From Pictodentalium vernedei (lineage: Eukaryota; Mollusca; Scaphopoda; Dentaliida; Dentaliidae), in NCBI GenBank assembly GCA_031216915.1, contig CM062288.1, forward strand, positions 184,166,596 to 184,230,595: a DNA stretch of 64,000 bases, in the 5' to 3' direction. A program made the translations under genes and the position numbers. Shown here one piece after another: positions 33,038-44,770 of the stretch. How positions within the stretch are numbered: the stretch's first letter is position 1; every line of letters begins with the position of its first letter. The notes under the pieces are model-generated. The model was not told where the DNA came from and did no database searches. It saw only the letters and a program-made list of their open reading frames with translations.

Positions 33038-33497
33038 CAGGGCTGAATCAGTTGGCTCATTTTCATAACCGACTAACCGAGATCTATAACCGGATAATAT
33101 CCGGTTATCCGTGGCCATTATTTCACCGAATATGGGATCAAAACTATAGGAATTGGAAAGCAGTATTCTCAAACTATTCTGTAGTGTGTATACAAATGAA
33201 CGTTGTCGAGTACTCGACGTTTGTTTGTACACACACTATGGAATTGTTTGTGCGATTATTCATGGAAACTGCCAATCATTAACGAAGTCTTGAATGCCAA
33301 AGTCGATTATTTCTCAATATATACAACACAGCTTCGATGTGTAAACTATCACAAAGGAGAAGCGACAGATTTACTATGTTTTAAACATGGAATGATGATC
33401 ACTATCGATATTTCGGATAACCGGTTGACGCTTTTTCTAATCAGTTAGGTAGCTAACTGGTTTCAAACCGATTATCTGGTTAACCATTTCAGTACTA
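33038..33497. mobile_element. hAT-like miniature element with ACCGG foldbacks
   Basis: Perfect 8-bp direct repeat CAGGTGTT (33,030-33,037; 33,498-33,505) flanks a segment whose ends are weakly inverted (CAGGGCTGAA and TTCAGTACTA). Subterminal parts carry CTAACCGAGA, ATAACCGGATAATATCCGGTTAT and GGATAACCGGTT motifs. The weak terminal match lowers confidence. From 32,631 to 33,029 no gene is seen. Confidence 0.55.
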
Positions 33498-33915
33498 CAG
33501 GTGTTGATAATATAACTACAAGACTGAGTGGTTCGTGTATATGATTATATGGTCTATAGACAAGTCACCCCAGAGACAATTCGCCCTGGGAAAAGTTGCC
33601 CCAAGGGAGACAAGTCGGACCAACTTTGAATGAGACAAGTCACCCCAAATTTTTAATATCTTTTCTTGGACCAGTTTTTCAGACAAGTCACCCCAAATTT
33701 TTAATTAAATTTTTATTTACATTTTTCACACTTCACAATTTTTTTATGACTATCCACAACAATGTCTTTTCACAACTGAATCATGAGTTCCACCAGTATA
33801 TCAACCCTTGTTTTGATAGACGTTTTGTCATTAAATGTTATTAAAAAATGATTAATAGATCTCAGTTGTTCTTTTGTGTCGCTAAAATGTTTGGTTATTA
33901 GAAAAACTACCATGA

Positions 33916-34623
33916 AACAAGAGGCCCCACGGGGCCTGAAGCGCTCACCTTGAACAGAACACAATATAAACAAAGTCCAAGAATGAGTCTACATTAAGCA
34001 ATCCATCTCCACAGGATACATTGTCAATCATTGAGCCCCTCAGGAATGACAAAAATAGTCCAAGCATCATGCCTTTTCTTCAGTTGATCATAATGTAAAC
34101 TGTAGAGCTCCCTATGAAGCCCAATGATACAACCTATTTGATTTAATCTTACTTACACACCTCTAAAGGGTACTAAAGGGTACTGAATACAAAATTTCTA
34201 ATTCTTCAGCTACATGGCCAATTCTGGTTCCAGTAGGGAGACCAAATATTAACCCAGGCTCTCGATTCGAACAAATTTGAATCTGACCTCCCTAGAGATG
34301 TTGTATACCAAATAATGAAAGCATTCTCACTGTTGGATTTGAAGAAGAAGATTTTTAAAGAAATTCCCTCATATTGTACTAAGTAAAATTTCAGGTTCCC
34401 ATATGGAGCCCAAATATTAACCCAGGCATTAGAATTGAACAAACTTGAATCTGACACCCTAGAGCTAGAGATGTTGTATACCAAATATGAAAGCATTCCG
34501 ACTGGTGGATCTGAAGAAGAAGATTTTTAAAGAAATTTACTCATATTGCACTAAGTTAAAATTTGGGCTACCATAGCGAACTCAAATATATACCTAGGGT
34601 TCCGATTTGAAGAAACTTGAATC

Positions 34624-34661
<38 letters not shown>

Positions 34662-35429
34662 AGAGATGTTGCATACCAAATATGAAAGCATTCTGACTGG
34701 TGGATCTGAAGAAGAAGATTTTTAAAAATTATCCCCCACTTTGAACTAAGTTAAAATTTGGGCTTCCATAGGAAGCCCAATATTAACCTGGGGATTTGGT
34801 TTGAACAATCTTTGTCGGATCTGAAGAAGAGAAATTTTAAATAAATTTCTTCATATTGCACTAAGTTGAAATTTGGGCTACCATAGCGAGCCCAAATATT
34901 AACCTATGGATCCGATTTGAACAAACTTGAATTTTAGCCCCTGGGGTTCCAATGGGGATGCAGGAACGTTTTTTTTTGCATGAGTCAAGTACCTATGACC
35001 CAATAATACTGCAATCTAATTTGGTTCAAATCAGACCATCGGTTCAGAAAATAGAAATTTTGGGTGGGCCAAAAATCTTACCCCTCCCATTACAAAGCCA
35101 AATATTGCTTCACGAACTTTGTTTGAACAAATTTGATTCTAGCCTCAAAAGGAAGCTCCATAACAACTATCAAGTCATTGTACCCACTGGTTCAGGAGAA
35201 GAAGATTTTTAAAATACCTTGGAGCATTTTCTCCCACCCTCTCCCTATGGGGCCGGGCATGTTGAGTTGAACAAACCTGCAATGCCCCTTTGGGACCAAC
35301 ACTCACACAAACTTTCAGTAGAATTAGCCCAGTGGTTTTGGAGAAGACCAAAACATGGTGTTGATAGATGGACAATGGACGGAGAGCGATGAGATTAGCT
35401 CAGCTTGACTTTGTCAAGGTGAGCTGAAA
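33916..35429 (+). mobile_element. Helentron/pearl-like element, GAGCCCAAAT family, complete
   Basis: Starts AACAAGAGGCCCC, then GCTCACCTTGA. About five 167-bp monomers follow; one contains a 33-base C run (34,629-34,661). A unique 3' part and a short GGACAATGGACGGAG tract lead to the hairpin at 35,397-35,425 (AGCTCAGCTTGAC / GTCAAGGTGAGCT) plus GAAAA. The last arm TCAAGGTGAGC is the reverse complement of the 5' GCTCACCTTGA. Both hairpin and 5' motif differ from the copy at 25,477 (CCTTGA against CCTGAC), yet match each other. Confidence 0.78.
34629..34661. repeat. Poly(C) run
   Basis: 33 uninterrupted C, the longest homopolymer in the window, inside a monomer that elsewhere has CCCCCCT. Confidence 0.95.
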
Positions 35430-35889
35430 AAGATAAGTGTAAATACATTGTTGAAGAAGTGTGGTGGTGTGAATGCTAAAGTTAGGAAATAATTTGTATT
35501 ATATTTCTATTATGTTTATGTATTTTTGTATTATATTTTGATTATGTTCCATTCATATGTAGTGCTTGGGTTACGATCAGGTTGATTTTCAAACAGCACA
35601 ACCTGCACAAGAAATGCTATTCTTTTTTCTGTAAATATGTATATTCTTGTTGTAAAAAAACGTATTTATATACCTATACCTATAATTCCATATCGATGAA
35701 TAAAACCGTATTTTGATAACCAGTCTCCTGTTATTTTTTATACCCATTTTCATTGGAAAAGGTGGGGTGGGGGTGGGTGGGGGGTGGGGGGGGGGGGGGG
35801 TAGAGTTGTCTCAAAACTTGGTCCAAGTTGTCTCACTTGGGGCGACTTCTCTCAGGGCGAGTTGTCTCAGGGGAGAGTTGTCTCATCCC

Positions 35890-37921
35890 TGATTATATTA
35901 TGTATTATTTGTCAGACGATGGGAATACAACACAACCTGGGGGTTCCATTTGAGAACTGTCCAACTCAAGATCTATGATTATTGATGTGTTGAGCAAAAT
36001 CTGCGCTGATAAGGTTCCATTCTACAGCTTTGCACCACTGCACAGGGGTAAAATTCTAAACTAAGGGTATATGTTGAAACTAATGCCATGTGAATTGGAG
36101 GTGTGTTTTTAGTATCAGATATATGATTACATTAGTCCAGAGCATTTAATTTGGAAGATTCGCCTCAGCAAAAATATTGCCTAGGAAAATGGTTTCCTCG
36201 GCAAAAAACACAATTTGCCAAGGCAATTTTGAATAAAGTAAATTATGGTTTATATTACTTAATCATTTATAAAGCATACCAGCAACACCAACTGCACCTC
36301 TTTGTTATCATGTAATATTTTATAATGAGACACTATTGATTGTGCTTCAAAATTTTTTTCTGAACTCTGTATACATTTACACATATTTATCTGAATTTAT
36401 TTATTTATTATTTATTTACTGGTGTTTAAGGTCACATATTTTTGCACAATGGCTAATCATGACCACAACATGAGTATCAACTCAAGACCAGGGGTGATCG
36501 TTAATAAGCCATGTTGCCCATTTTAGAGAGGGTTTGCACCTCCCAAGCATTGGTGACTGGGTCCTATTTTACCAGTAAAACTGATCCTGTTTACCGCAGT
36601 GAACAGGCATTGCTTCACTTCCCGGGGTTCCCGCAGGGAATTTATCTGTATAAAAAGTGCAAAAAAAAAAATTTTGGTTTATATATATGTATTAGTTTAA
36701 GGAATATTAAATCAACAAAATTGGGTAAGAAATCAATGTTGTTTTTTTCTGTTTATTACCCACCACAGTAGTCTGTTAACTGAACAGATCATGAGATGGT
36801 AAGAAAACAGCCCTGCGTTGTGACATTGTGTGAGAGACATTTCAACTCTTGGCATAATAATCACTGCAAATAGAAAAGTACACTTTCAATACTGTTTCTC
36901 CATCATCTTCCAGTTTTTTATTCAATTATGCCCCCCCCCACCCCTCCCTGCCAAAAATCCGCAATCATCGACCGCTGCCAAAAATCTGCAATCATCGACC
37001 GCTTTATGTTTTGCCATTTTCGAAGTTTAATCATGAATAACACTTGAAAACAAAAGTTTATATTCTTCACCGCAAGTCGACTGTGTTATGGATGGAAATA
37101 GAACTCAAGAAAGTGGGTTGCATCACATCAAATAACTCCAGTACATTTTGTGCCATTGTCGTTTCATACCCATTGATATGATATTCAGTGACAATCCTTT
37201 CATTTGTGTAACACCTCACACATGACAAGTAAATTGTTTATTATTGAATAAAATATACTTGTAAAGTAATTGAATGAATATAAGGGATGATGTATTTGAC
37301 AATAAACTTCTTAAAAGGGTGACTTCTAAAAAGGGTTTTTAAGATTTTATTATTACAGTCACTTAGTGGCACCAAACGCAGATAACATTTGTTTTCAGCA
37401 CGTTCAGTGAATTTACCTCAAATCTCAATGACACTGTGAAATATGTTGAGAATAAACATTGATATACATGTATGAACATCAAAATCGACCTCAATACCCA
37501 TTTTTAATGTAATATTATCCTTCAAATTTGATGTTCCCTACAGGAAAATATTAACATATTACATGCTTAAAAATTCATGAAAATGCCTCGGCAAATTCAT
37601 TGTCTTGGAAAATGGATTTTAGGTTGGCAATGCCTATTGCCTAGGGTTAATATTTGTTAGACAAGAGAATTTGAAGTTTTGGTCACAGAGTTGGAGTCTG
37701 ATGCATAGAGGTAAATTACCAGAGGAATTATGGGAAACAGTGGCTTAAAAAAATTGACTACTTTTTAAAATGTAATTTTTTACGTGGAGTTGTTACCAGG
37801 CATGTAACTAAAAAATGAGATTGAAACATATAATTTGGGGGGCATTTCAGCAACAGGGGATGCTATGCTCCAGGGGTAAATAAGTAGGGGTAGTGGGAAA
37901 ATTCTGCTTTTGAGGCTGAAA
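35890..37921. other. No gene seen
   Basis: AT-rich sequence. It holds a 3' fragment of the SINE and degenerate TTGCCTAGG and TGCCTCGGCAAA motifs near 36,195 and 37,580 that may be remnants of an element. No convincing open frame. Confidence 0.5.
36396..36470 (-). mobile_element. SINE 3' fragment
   Basis: Matches the tail-proximal part of the SINE at 10,818-11,189 (GGTGTTTAAGGTCACATATT, GCACAATGGCTAATCATGAC) preceded by a T/A-rich tail. No flanking duplication recognised. Confidence 0.7.
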
Positions 37922-38154
37922 ATGATAAATTTAAAGTAATTTGTATATTTTTTATACTTACCAATAGCCCAGACTTAGCTGGTGCAACCTCAATATTATT
38001 AAGAGCCCAAACACAAATTTTGCCCCCCACCCCCCAATCCCCAAATTTGCATACAATACCGAAAATTAAAAGTCTTATCTGGCCCTCCATACTTTTAGTA
38101 CTTGTGCATGCGCAGTACCCAGGAAGAGACCAGAATTGGCGCCAACATCATTCT
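37922..38154. repeat. Left inverted terminal repeat of DIRS-like copy 2
   Basis: Pairs with 48,377-48,591. Shared blocks: GACTTAGCTGGTGCAACCTC, ACACAAATTTTG, AATACCGAAAATTAAAAGTC, TATCTGGCCCTCCATACTTT, TGCGCAGTACCCAGGAAGAG. Confidence 0.87.
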
Positions 38155-38230
38155 TCCTAGTTGTGCCTACTAATGTTATAACTCAGCGGGGAGGTATGAG
38201 TGCCCACTCATGGGAGGGCCATCCCGTCAG

Positions 38231-38314
38231 GGCCATTGATAAGTATAAAAAATATACAAATTACTTTAAATTTATCATATTTTTATACTAAAACCAATGG
38301 CCCAGACTTAGCTG
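38231..38314. other. Internal complementary region of DIRS-like copy 2
   Basis: CCATTGATAAGTATAAAAAA to TTTAAATTTATC is the reverse complement of the left outer end (37,922-37,967). CATATTTTTATACTAAAACC and the following AATGGCCCAGACTTAGCTG are the reverse complement of the right outer end (about 48,550-48,590). The halves meet at TCAT (38,275-38,278). Confidence 0.8.
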
Positions 38315-38518
38315 AATCGGGAGGGCCTAGGACTTAAAAAAATAGCAGACCAAAATTCAGCTCCTTAGCCTGCAAGAGGACTCCCAAGGTGAAAAGGAGA
38401 TTAAAATTTTAAGGAATTACATATATGTCTCTCTATACAACAATAGAGAAGACGCGCCCCCAATTTTAAGGCTAGTTCAGAATAAGACACTTAAAATTAG
38501 GAAAAGAGTGTCCAAGAG

Positions 38519-39796
38519 CAGGCCTCGAAATAACAAGATTTTGATAAACCTTCGAGCAGGTTGCCTCATTTGACAATGGTTAACCTGTTGATCGGTTACC
38601 TAGATTTTTTTCATAAACCTATTGGTTAACCATTGCATTAAAAGTCTACAGTTCCTCCCAAATTAGTTTGGCGTTTAGACACAAGGGACCCAAGGCAGGC
38701 GAAGTACAAAACAGGTACATACACACCCCCCCCCCCCCCACCCCACCCCCACATACACATTCACATATGCACGCATTAACATTTGTTGTTCTTTGCTTTA
38801 TATGACTTTTAAGTCTAATGAAAATTAAATAATTTTAATTGTTTATTTTGCTGTGTGGCTTATTTCAGAAACCCAAACACATATGTCTCGTGCTGGGAGT
38901 GGGAATTGGGCAATTGTGTGGGGATGGGGTCAAATCCTGTCGATGGATGTCTGTATTATGAATACATTGAACTTTAGGGCAATGGAGTTGCATTGGCAGT
39001 CTCTGATTAACATTGGAAAAGAAATAATTGTAAAATCGTATCTACCTTCCCCTACATTTCGGAATCCGGAGAATGTAATCCAAAGTTTCAAACTAAAACT
39101 TTATTTGTGCCACAATGTTCGAAATCATTTGAAAAACCCATGTTCACAACCATGCTGGCTGTTTATTCAATTTCAAATGGAATAAGCACGTAAATAAGAA
39201 GTCAGCATTGGTGAATAAAAGACGTTTCCATAATGTGTTCGAAAATTTTTATCATGGATTGGTAGGGTAAAAAGGGGCGGAATGCTGCTAATACTTAACA
39301 ACAGCTCATTTGATTTTCAATATGTCTACTTTTTATTGTATCGAAGACTTATTTTCAGCTTCGCACAGTGCGAGAGTTAATACCTCACGTGCGGTAAATG
39401 TATTAACAAAGCAGTTAGCTCCCTTTAGCTGTAACAGACAATCGTCTTTTGCAGAATCGAAACAAATTAATTGTTTTGAGAGCCAGAGGGCACCGTGAGT
39501 TGGTACTGCAGATCTTCAGTACTGCTAATACTATAGATTAAAACCCCCACAAGTACAGTAATGATTGAAACACGCTGCATGATAACCACAAGCATTTTGT
39601 TCTCGTTTTGTTCACTGCATTGCTTCTTTTAAATCAGTGGGAGGAAACACGTTGAAAACTTTTCTCATCCAGTAACAACTAACTTCGTCGGCCATCGGTG
39701 CGATTTTTAGTTAACCGATCGAGCGTTCGCCTGAAAACAAATCTGCGTAACCGATAGGCGAACGGTACGAATGCTCGCCTCTTATTTCGAGGCCTG
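38519..39796. mobile_element. hAT-like element with CAGGCCTCGAAATAA ends and 6-bp duplication
   Basis: Perfect 15-bp terminal inverted repeats CAGGCCTCGAAATAA / TTATTTCGAGGCCTG, flanked by CAAGAG on both sides (38,513-38,518; 39,797-39,802). It contains a C-rich run at 38,726-38,739. The interior has only short open frames (the longest at 38,853-39,185, 110 codons, no recognised domain), so it is non-autonomous. It is nested in DIRS-like copy 2, whose sequence resumes after it. Confidence 0.85.
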
Positions 39797-39802
39797 CAAG
39801 AG

Positions 39803-41899
39803 TGAGATACTAACGCCCACAAACACACACCGCATATAATGTAACAAGCTGTACATAAGAAAAGAATAATCTACAGACGATAACAGCTTCACTCATAGTT
39901 AAACATTTAATATAAGGAACAGAAGAGGTAAAGAGAAATCCCCCTGCACCCCTTTTTGAAGGAATAATCTTCAAAACAAAGAGGAAAGTGCCCTGGAATC
40001 AGAGAAAAAGTGGTACCGAATAATATATATATTTGCCTAAAAGGCACCTGGCTATTAATTATTATTAATTTAATGGTGCTTAATGCCACATCAACAGCTA
40101 AGGCTATAATCCCAGTTATTTAAATCGCAAGCTTCTAAACATATGCCACATCCAGAATACGTAGATAGGTCAAAAACTAGTGATATTAATATGTACAACC
40201 TTAAACTTGTCCAATTGAATCCCAATGGAAAGTTATCTGATAGAACTTTTACGCTTCTGAGCTAACCAACAGATGACCACGTTCAAGTGTACAATTAATT
40301 CCAATAATGAACCTCCAAATTGTAACCGTTCAATTCTATGAGAATAGGAATTCCCCCTGTGTATCGCTTCCGGATGAAGACTGAATTCAGAATATGGAAC
40401 GGGATACGATTAAAAAACCTGTAACGGACCGTCCCCAAATAATTCATTCTTCCCTAGGTCTATTAAAACCAAGGACTGTTTGGAGAAAGAATTTTCCACT
40501 CCGAATAATGAAGCCAAAAATAGAGAACACATGCATAGACGGCCTGTTGGAAACTCCATAACTGATCCAACTAGCCCCAAAATTCTCATAAGCTCTATAC
40601 GAACTCAGAGCAAGAATTTTAGAGAATCTATTCAATAATACGGCTACCTAATAATAAATACATATTATGCACGCAATCAACAGAATCCTGCATGTACCCT
40701 CATCAGAATACAGCCTTATCAATGGCGTGACTGAGCGAGACAAAATCTAACCAGGAAAGTGAAGGAATAAAACGATGTTAATGCGATTAACCTGAGGAAT
40801 AGACTCATACGTCATAACAAAAGCAGACAACTCTGAGCGAAACTTCTCAGAGTGGACTAATTGCCACATCTGGAGAATGTTGTGCAGATAACCAACATGC
40901 CTGCCACACAGGTACACGAAGGCTAGCAATATCAACCAAATGTATTCATGAAATAATTCGGAATCCAAAAACAGTTACTGTTCAGGAATCATATGCTCGT
41001 ATACAACTTATGAACGACCAACCACAGGAAGCAAACCAACTAAAGAGTGGATGCACCCCTGATGTCGCTTTAGACCACAACCCAACCGCCAATGGAAGAG
41101 CAATGAAAGACATGCATATAATTGAATGCATATGAGGCTTACAGGAAGAGAACTACGTCCTGTCCTATAATCGCCTCGTAACATATTGGTGAGGGAGGGT
41201 TCGACAAATAAATCATATCGAACCCCCCCACCATCATGCGCAATACTTGAATCGCAGAATAAGTAAGCCTGGTGCAGTAATATTAAAGCTTGGAACAGTG
41301 ACAAATTCCTTTTTCACTATAGGAAAAAGAAATTTCACGCTACATTCACAAAGCTATACTGCTGATGCTATTCTCAATAAAGAGTAATACAGCTAAAAAG
41401 CTTATAGTTAGTCAAAGCAAGCATAATCGCACTAACCCGGCCCACTCGTAATGCTTTAGTGTTAGTTATCTAGAATAGTATGAAAACCGTAGGGCTCCCT
41501 CACATCTGACCAACTCCATAATGCCACTAAGGACGGAGAGGGACGTGATGAACATGGCACTATTGCAAGGAATATACCCGCTGAACCATCATCGACATAT
41601 CCCTTGAAATCAAGACAGTATGCCTGGCGGCAAATAATACACCATATAGACATAATATCCAATCCACCGAGTGCAAATATAACCCAAAACAATAGATTGG
41701 ATTAAAAATGAAGCGGGCGATGAAAAACTATGATCCGGCACCCGATCATAAAAATCTAGATAAACTTCTTGCGCCTCGCTCTGATTATAGCAAGAAATAT
41801 ATTCCTGAAAAGGAGTTAACTACAGGCATTCGAAATAACGCTCAATAATCACACTAGGTTAGTATGGCGTCATAAATAGGGCTAAAAGCCTCAGACAAC
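39803..41899. other. DIRS-like copy 2 interior, no recognisable gene
   Basis: Homologous to 8,900-10,000 of copy 1. The minus strand has short open stretches (41,008-41,304; 41,462-41,692), the latter sharing SDVRE and neighbouring residues with copy 1. No domain recognised. Confidence 0.45.
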
Positions 41900-43330
41900 T
41901 AACACAAAAACAATACCGTTAATGAGAGAACAACCTCTTCTCTTGTAACGGTACCTTGTCAGATATGACAGTGGTCTCAGTCTAGCAGAAGCAGCTAAAG
42001 GTCTTTCTATTCATGAAGACAATTAAATGGCTGTTAACTGTGGCCCTAGAAGCTCACTAATGGAGATTTACAATGCTAGCCGCTAATGATAGGGAAAAAG
42101 CACCGCTCAAAATTCTAGCTAGGCTACTATAGTGTCAGCAATAAGACTAAAGTCTTTGACACTTAAGAAAACATCACCGAGAAGGAAAAAATGAACTCTT
42201 TCCTTTAGAGGTACTATTCCAAACAGACAGCGGTCTCAGCCTAGCTAACGAAGCTTAGAAGACTTCATCTCTGTGAAGACAGATATCTCTTAAGGGAAAA
42301 AGGGCCACACTTGATTCTAATAAGGCGTCAGACACCTAAGAATACAACGCCGAGAAGGAAACAACGTACTCTTTCCTTCTAACGACCCTAATTCCAATGA
42401 GGCAGCAGTCTCAGATTAGCTAGCGCAGCTAATAAGTCTTCATCCCATGAAGACAGATATCTCGGTGAAACTTGCGACCTTGGAAAGCTCACTAAACGGA
42501 GACTTACAACATTAGTCGCTGAAGGTAAGGAATAAAGGACCGCTCTTCTAACGGTCGTAATTCCAAAGAGACAGTCTCAGCTTAACTCCATGAAGACAGA
42601 TATCTGTGACACCTGCGGCATTGGAAAGCCCAATAAACGGAGACTTATGACGTTAGCCGCAATGTATAAGAAAATACCACTGTAAAATATATAAGGCCAC
42701 TATGACGTTAGTCGCTAATGATATATATAAACTGACTGCTCTCAATTCACATAAGCCAAACTAAGGCGACAACAAGAGGACTAAATGCCTGTGGCGCCTA
42801 GGAATACAACACCGAGAAGGAAAACATAATCTTTCCTTCAATCAGCCTTATTCCAAAAAGATAGCGGTCTCAGCATAGCTAACTCGGCATAAAAGTCTTA
42901 TATCGGTGAAGACAGTGTTACCCTGCGTCCTTAGACAGCTCACTAAATGGAGACTTACAATGTTAGCCGCTAATGTATAAGAAAAGACTGCTCCAACAGT
43001 ACATAAGGCTACTATGGCATCAACAATACCACTAAATACCTCTGACGCCTAGGAATACAACATCGAGAAGGAAAAGACATACCTATTCCTTCTAATGGCT
43101 CTATTCCAAACAAGACCAAACTATGAGCTATCGATCTTGTATTCGTAAAGAATAGATCATTGCCTTTCTTATACTATTGCTAGGCCAAGGGATGCGTCGT
43201 TAATCAGACCAAAAGCCTTCAACACCTGAGCAGAAAGATCCGGGAAGGAAAGATCTTTCCTTCGCCCAGTACCTTAAGCTGTTTTCTGCTTAGCAAATGC
43301 AGACTTTTGTTCAGATGGAACAAGATTCGA
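41900..43330. repeat. Degenerate tandem array rich in small hairpins
   Basis: About five to six irregular repeats marked by GGAGACTTACAATGTTAGCC-like blocks (42,063, 42,500, 42,641, 42,950), TGAAGACAGATATCTC (42,279, 42,449, 42,591) and CCGAGAAGGAAA...TTTCCTTC foldbacks (42,177, 42,350, 42,810, 43,060, 43,228). Not seen in copy 1. No long open frame on either strand. Function unknown. Confidence 0.6.
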
Positions 43331-43527
43331 AAGAACTTATGAATAAAAATTCATAGTCTTAATGTGCCGTTCTGTGAGGGATGGAGAATCAACCTCTATA
43401 GCCCTCTCACCATCTGAATGTTCCATCTGAAAAACATGGTCAACTCCATTCGAATGTACAGATGACTGACCAACCCAGCACCGTCCGACAGCTCACTATC
43501 GGAGACTGTTGACGACTGAACCTGCGA

Positions 43528-43632
43528 CTACTGAGATGATGTGATATACTGTGCAAACTGAGGCAGCAGGTCCGTGAATGAGGCTTGCAGAGCAGCGATT
43601 TTCTGCTTCTTCACCATATGCTGCTCACGGGA
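43528..43632 (-). pseudogene. Coding remnant of DIRS-like copy 2, gag-like block
   Basis: Reading the minus strand from 43,632 gives SREQHMVKKQKIAAL, then QASFTDLLPQFAQYI, then a stop at 43,528-43,530. Copy 1 has QASVTDLLSQIAQLI at the equivalent place (17,247-17,492), with most changes conservative, which argues for past protein-level selection. Upstream and downstream the frame is broken. The family is unrecognised. Confidence 0.5.
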
Positions 43633-43839
43633 CGGAGACCTGACCCCAGATCTTTTGACGCATGTCCCGCATAAAAATGTCTCGAACCACTAGATACAGG
43701 TTAATCCGACTTCGGTGGTGAAGACTGGGAACATCCCTGTGGAACAGCAAGAACATGCAAAGTCGGACAACTAATCTGCGGTCTAACATGCTTCATCGCT
43801 GAAGCAGAGGAAGAAGCCATAGCTGCAACCGGCACGGCT

Positions 43840-44480
43840 GCAGTGTGGAAGGAGCGTCCCGGACCACAAGTGCGAACGGGCATCCCAACTCACTAAAGTT
43901 TCTTGAAGCGGAAACAGTCGGCCCTGACTGCTGACGAAACAGGGATGGTTCTCCAGCTCGTGGTCTGGATCCAGACCTCGCCGAGCATTTCATTTAGAAA
44001 CTTGTAGGGTTCCACCCCTTAGCGTGCTTTTCCATGGGAGTAGAGGAAGCCGTAACAACAGCCGACCCTGGCTGAAGTGTGGAAGGAGCATCCCGACTCG
44101 CACATTTTGGATGGGTGCTCCCGACTCATTGGAGTTTCTCGCGACGGAAAAAAGTTGGCGCCGACTGCTAATGGGATGTAGAACACTCTCCAACTCGCGA
44201 TCTGACTCCAGATCCCGCCAAGGATCCCGTTGAGAAACTTATAGGCTAATCCCCTTTGCGTGCGCTTCCATGTAAGAAGAAACCATAACCACAACCGACC
44301 CCAGCTGCAGTGTGGAAGGAACATCCTGACCAGTGTTCCGACTCATTATAGTTTCTCGCAATGGACACAGTCGACCCCGACTGCTAACGGGATGGAGAGG
44401 GTTTTCCAACTCGCGATCTGACCCCGGATCTCGCCGAGCATCCCGTAGAGAAACTTTCAGGCTTCTTCTCCTTTTGCCAT
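43840..44480 (-). pseudogene. Triplicated low-complexity coding remnant
   Basis: Three imperfect copies of a block of about 230 bp (GCAGTGTGGAAGGA marks at 43,832, about 44,077 and 44,309). On the minus strand they read as related Arg/Ser/Asp-rich peptides such as RDPGSDRELEN followed by LHPVSSRGR and LRETIMSR. Frames differ between copies. They correspond to the triplicated blocks of copy 1 at 19,700-20,640. The composition would fit a disordered gag-like region; this is inference. Confidence 0.45.
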
Positions 44481-44618
44481 ATTCACTGGGTGAGCTTTAT
44501 ATTATGAGGTGCTCGCTCTACCCACGTTATACTACTCATCCGCAATGGCCCTACCCATCATCCCGGCTCCCATACAGCTTCACCGGTCGAGCTAGCTGCA
44601 TGCAGAGGATTAAGCGAA

Positions 44619-44770
44619 CTAACTAGACCTCAATCCTGTGCTAAATATCATGAGCACCTTGGCAGCTAGCTCTGTTTTCTCATCAGAGCAGGGCTCATCA
44701 GAGTGTGACGAGGACAGCATGTAACGGACAGGCGTCAAAGTACCATCACCATGTTCTTGTTCCTCTGAAA
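44619..44770 (-). pseudogene. Coding remnant with ELAAKVLMIF block
   Basis: The minus strand is open from about 44,770 to a stop at 44,619 and includes SEEQEHGDG, YMLSSSHSDEP and ELAAKVLMIFSTGLRSS. Copy 1 retains ELAEKCSMILDKG (19,945-20,229). Acidic/Ser-rich followed by a short helix-like segment; no known domain. Confidence 0.45.

Larger units (their letters stand above)
33551..35889. mobile_element. Foldback (MULE-like) element with GACAAGTCACCCC ends
   Basis: Inverted arms lie at about 33,557-33,640 and 35,806-35,889 (GACAAGTCACCCC, TCGCCCTGGG, GTTGCCCCAAG and their complements). They are flanked by a 9-bp direct repeat TGATTATAT (33,542-33,550; 35,890-35,898). Nine to ten base duplications with long arms are typical of Mutator-like foldback elements. 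The interior contains the tandem-repeat element 33,916-35,429 and a 15-base G run at 35,786-35,800. No transposase. Confidence 0.65.

Noticed and set aside
41572..41610. YVDD reverse-transcriptase motif in a minus-strand frame of DIRS-like copy 2
   Set aside because: The four residues appear without any other reverse-transcriptase block nearby and the flanking residues do not fit; probably chance.
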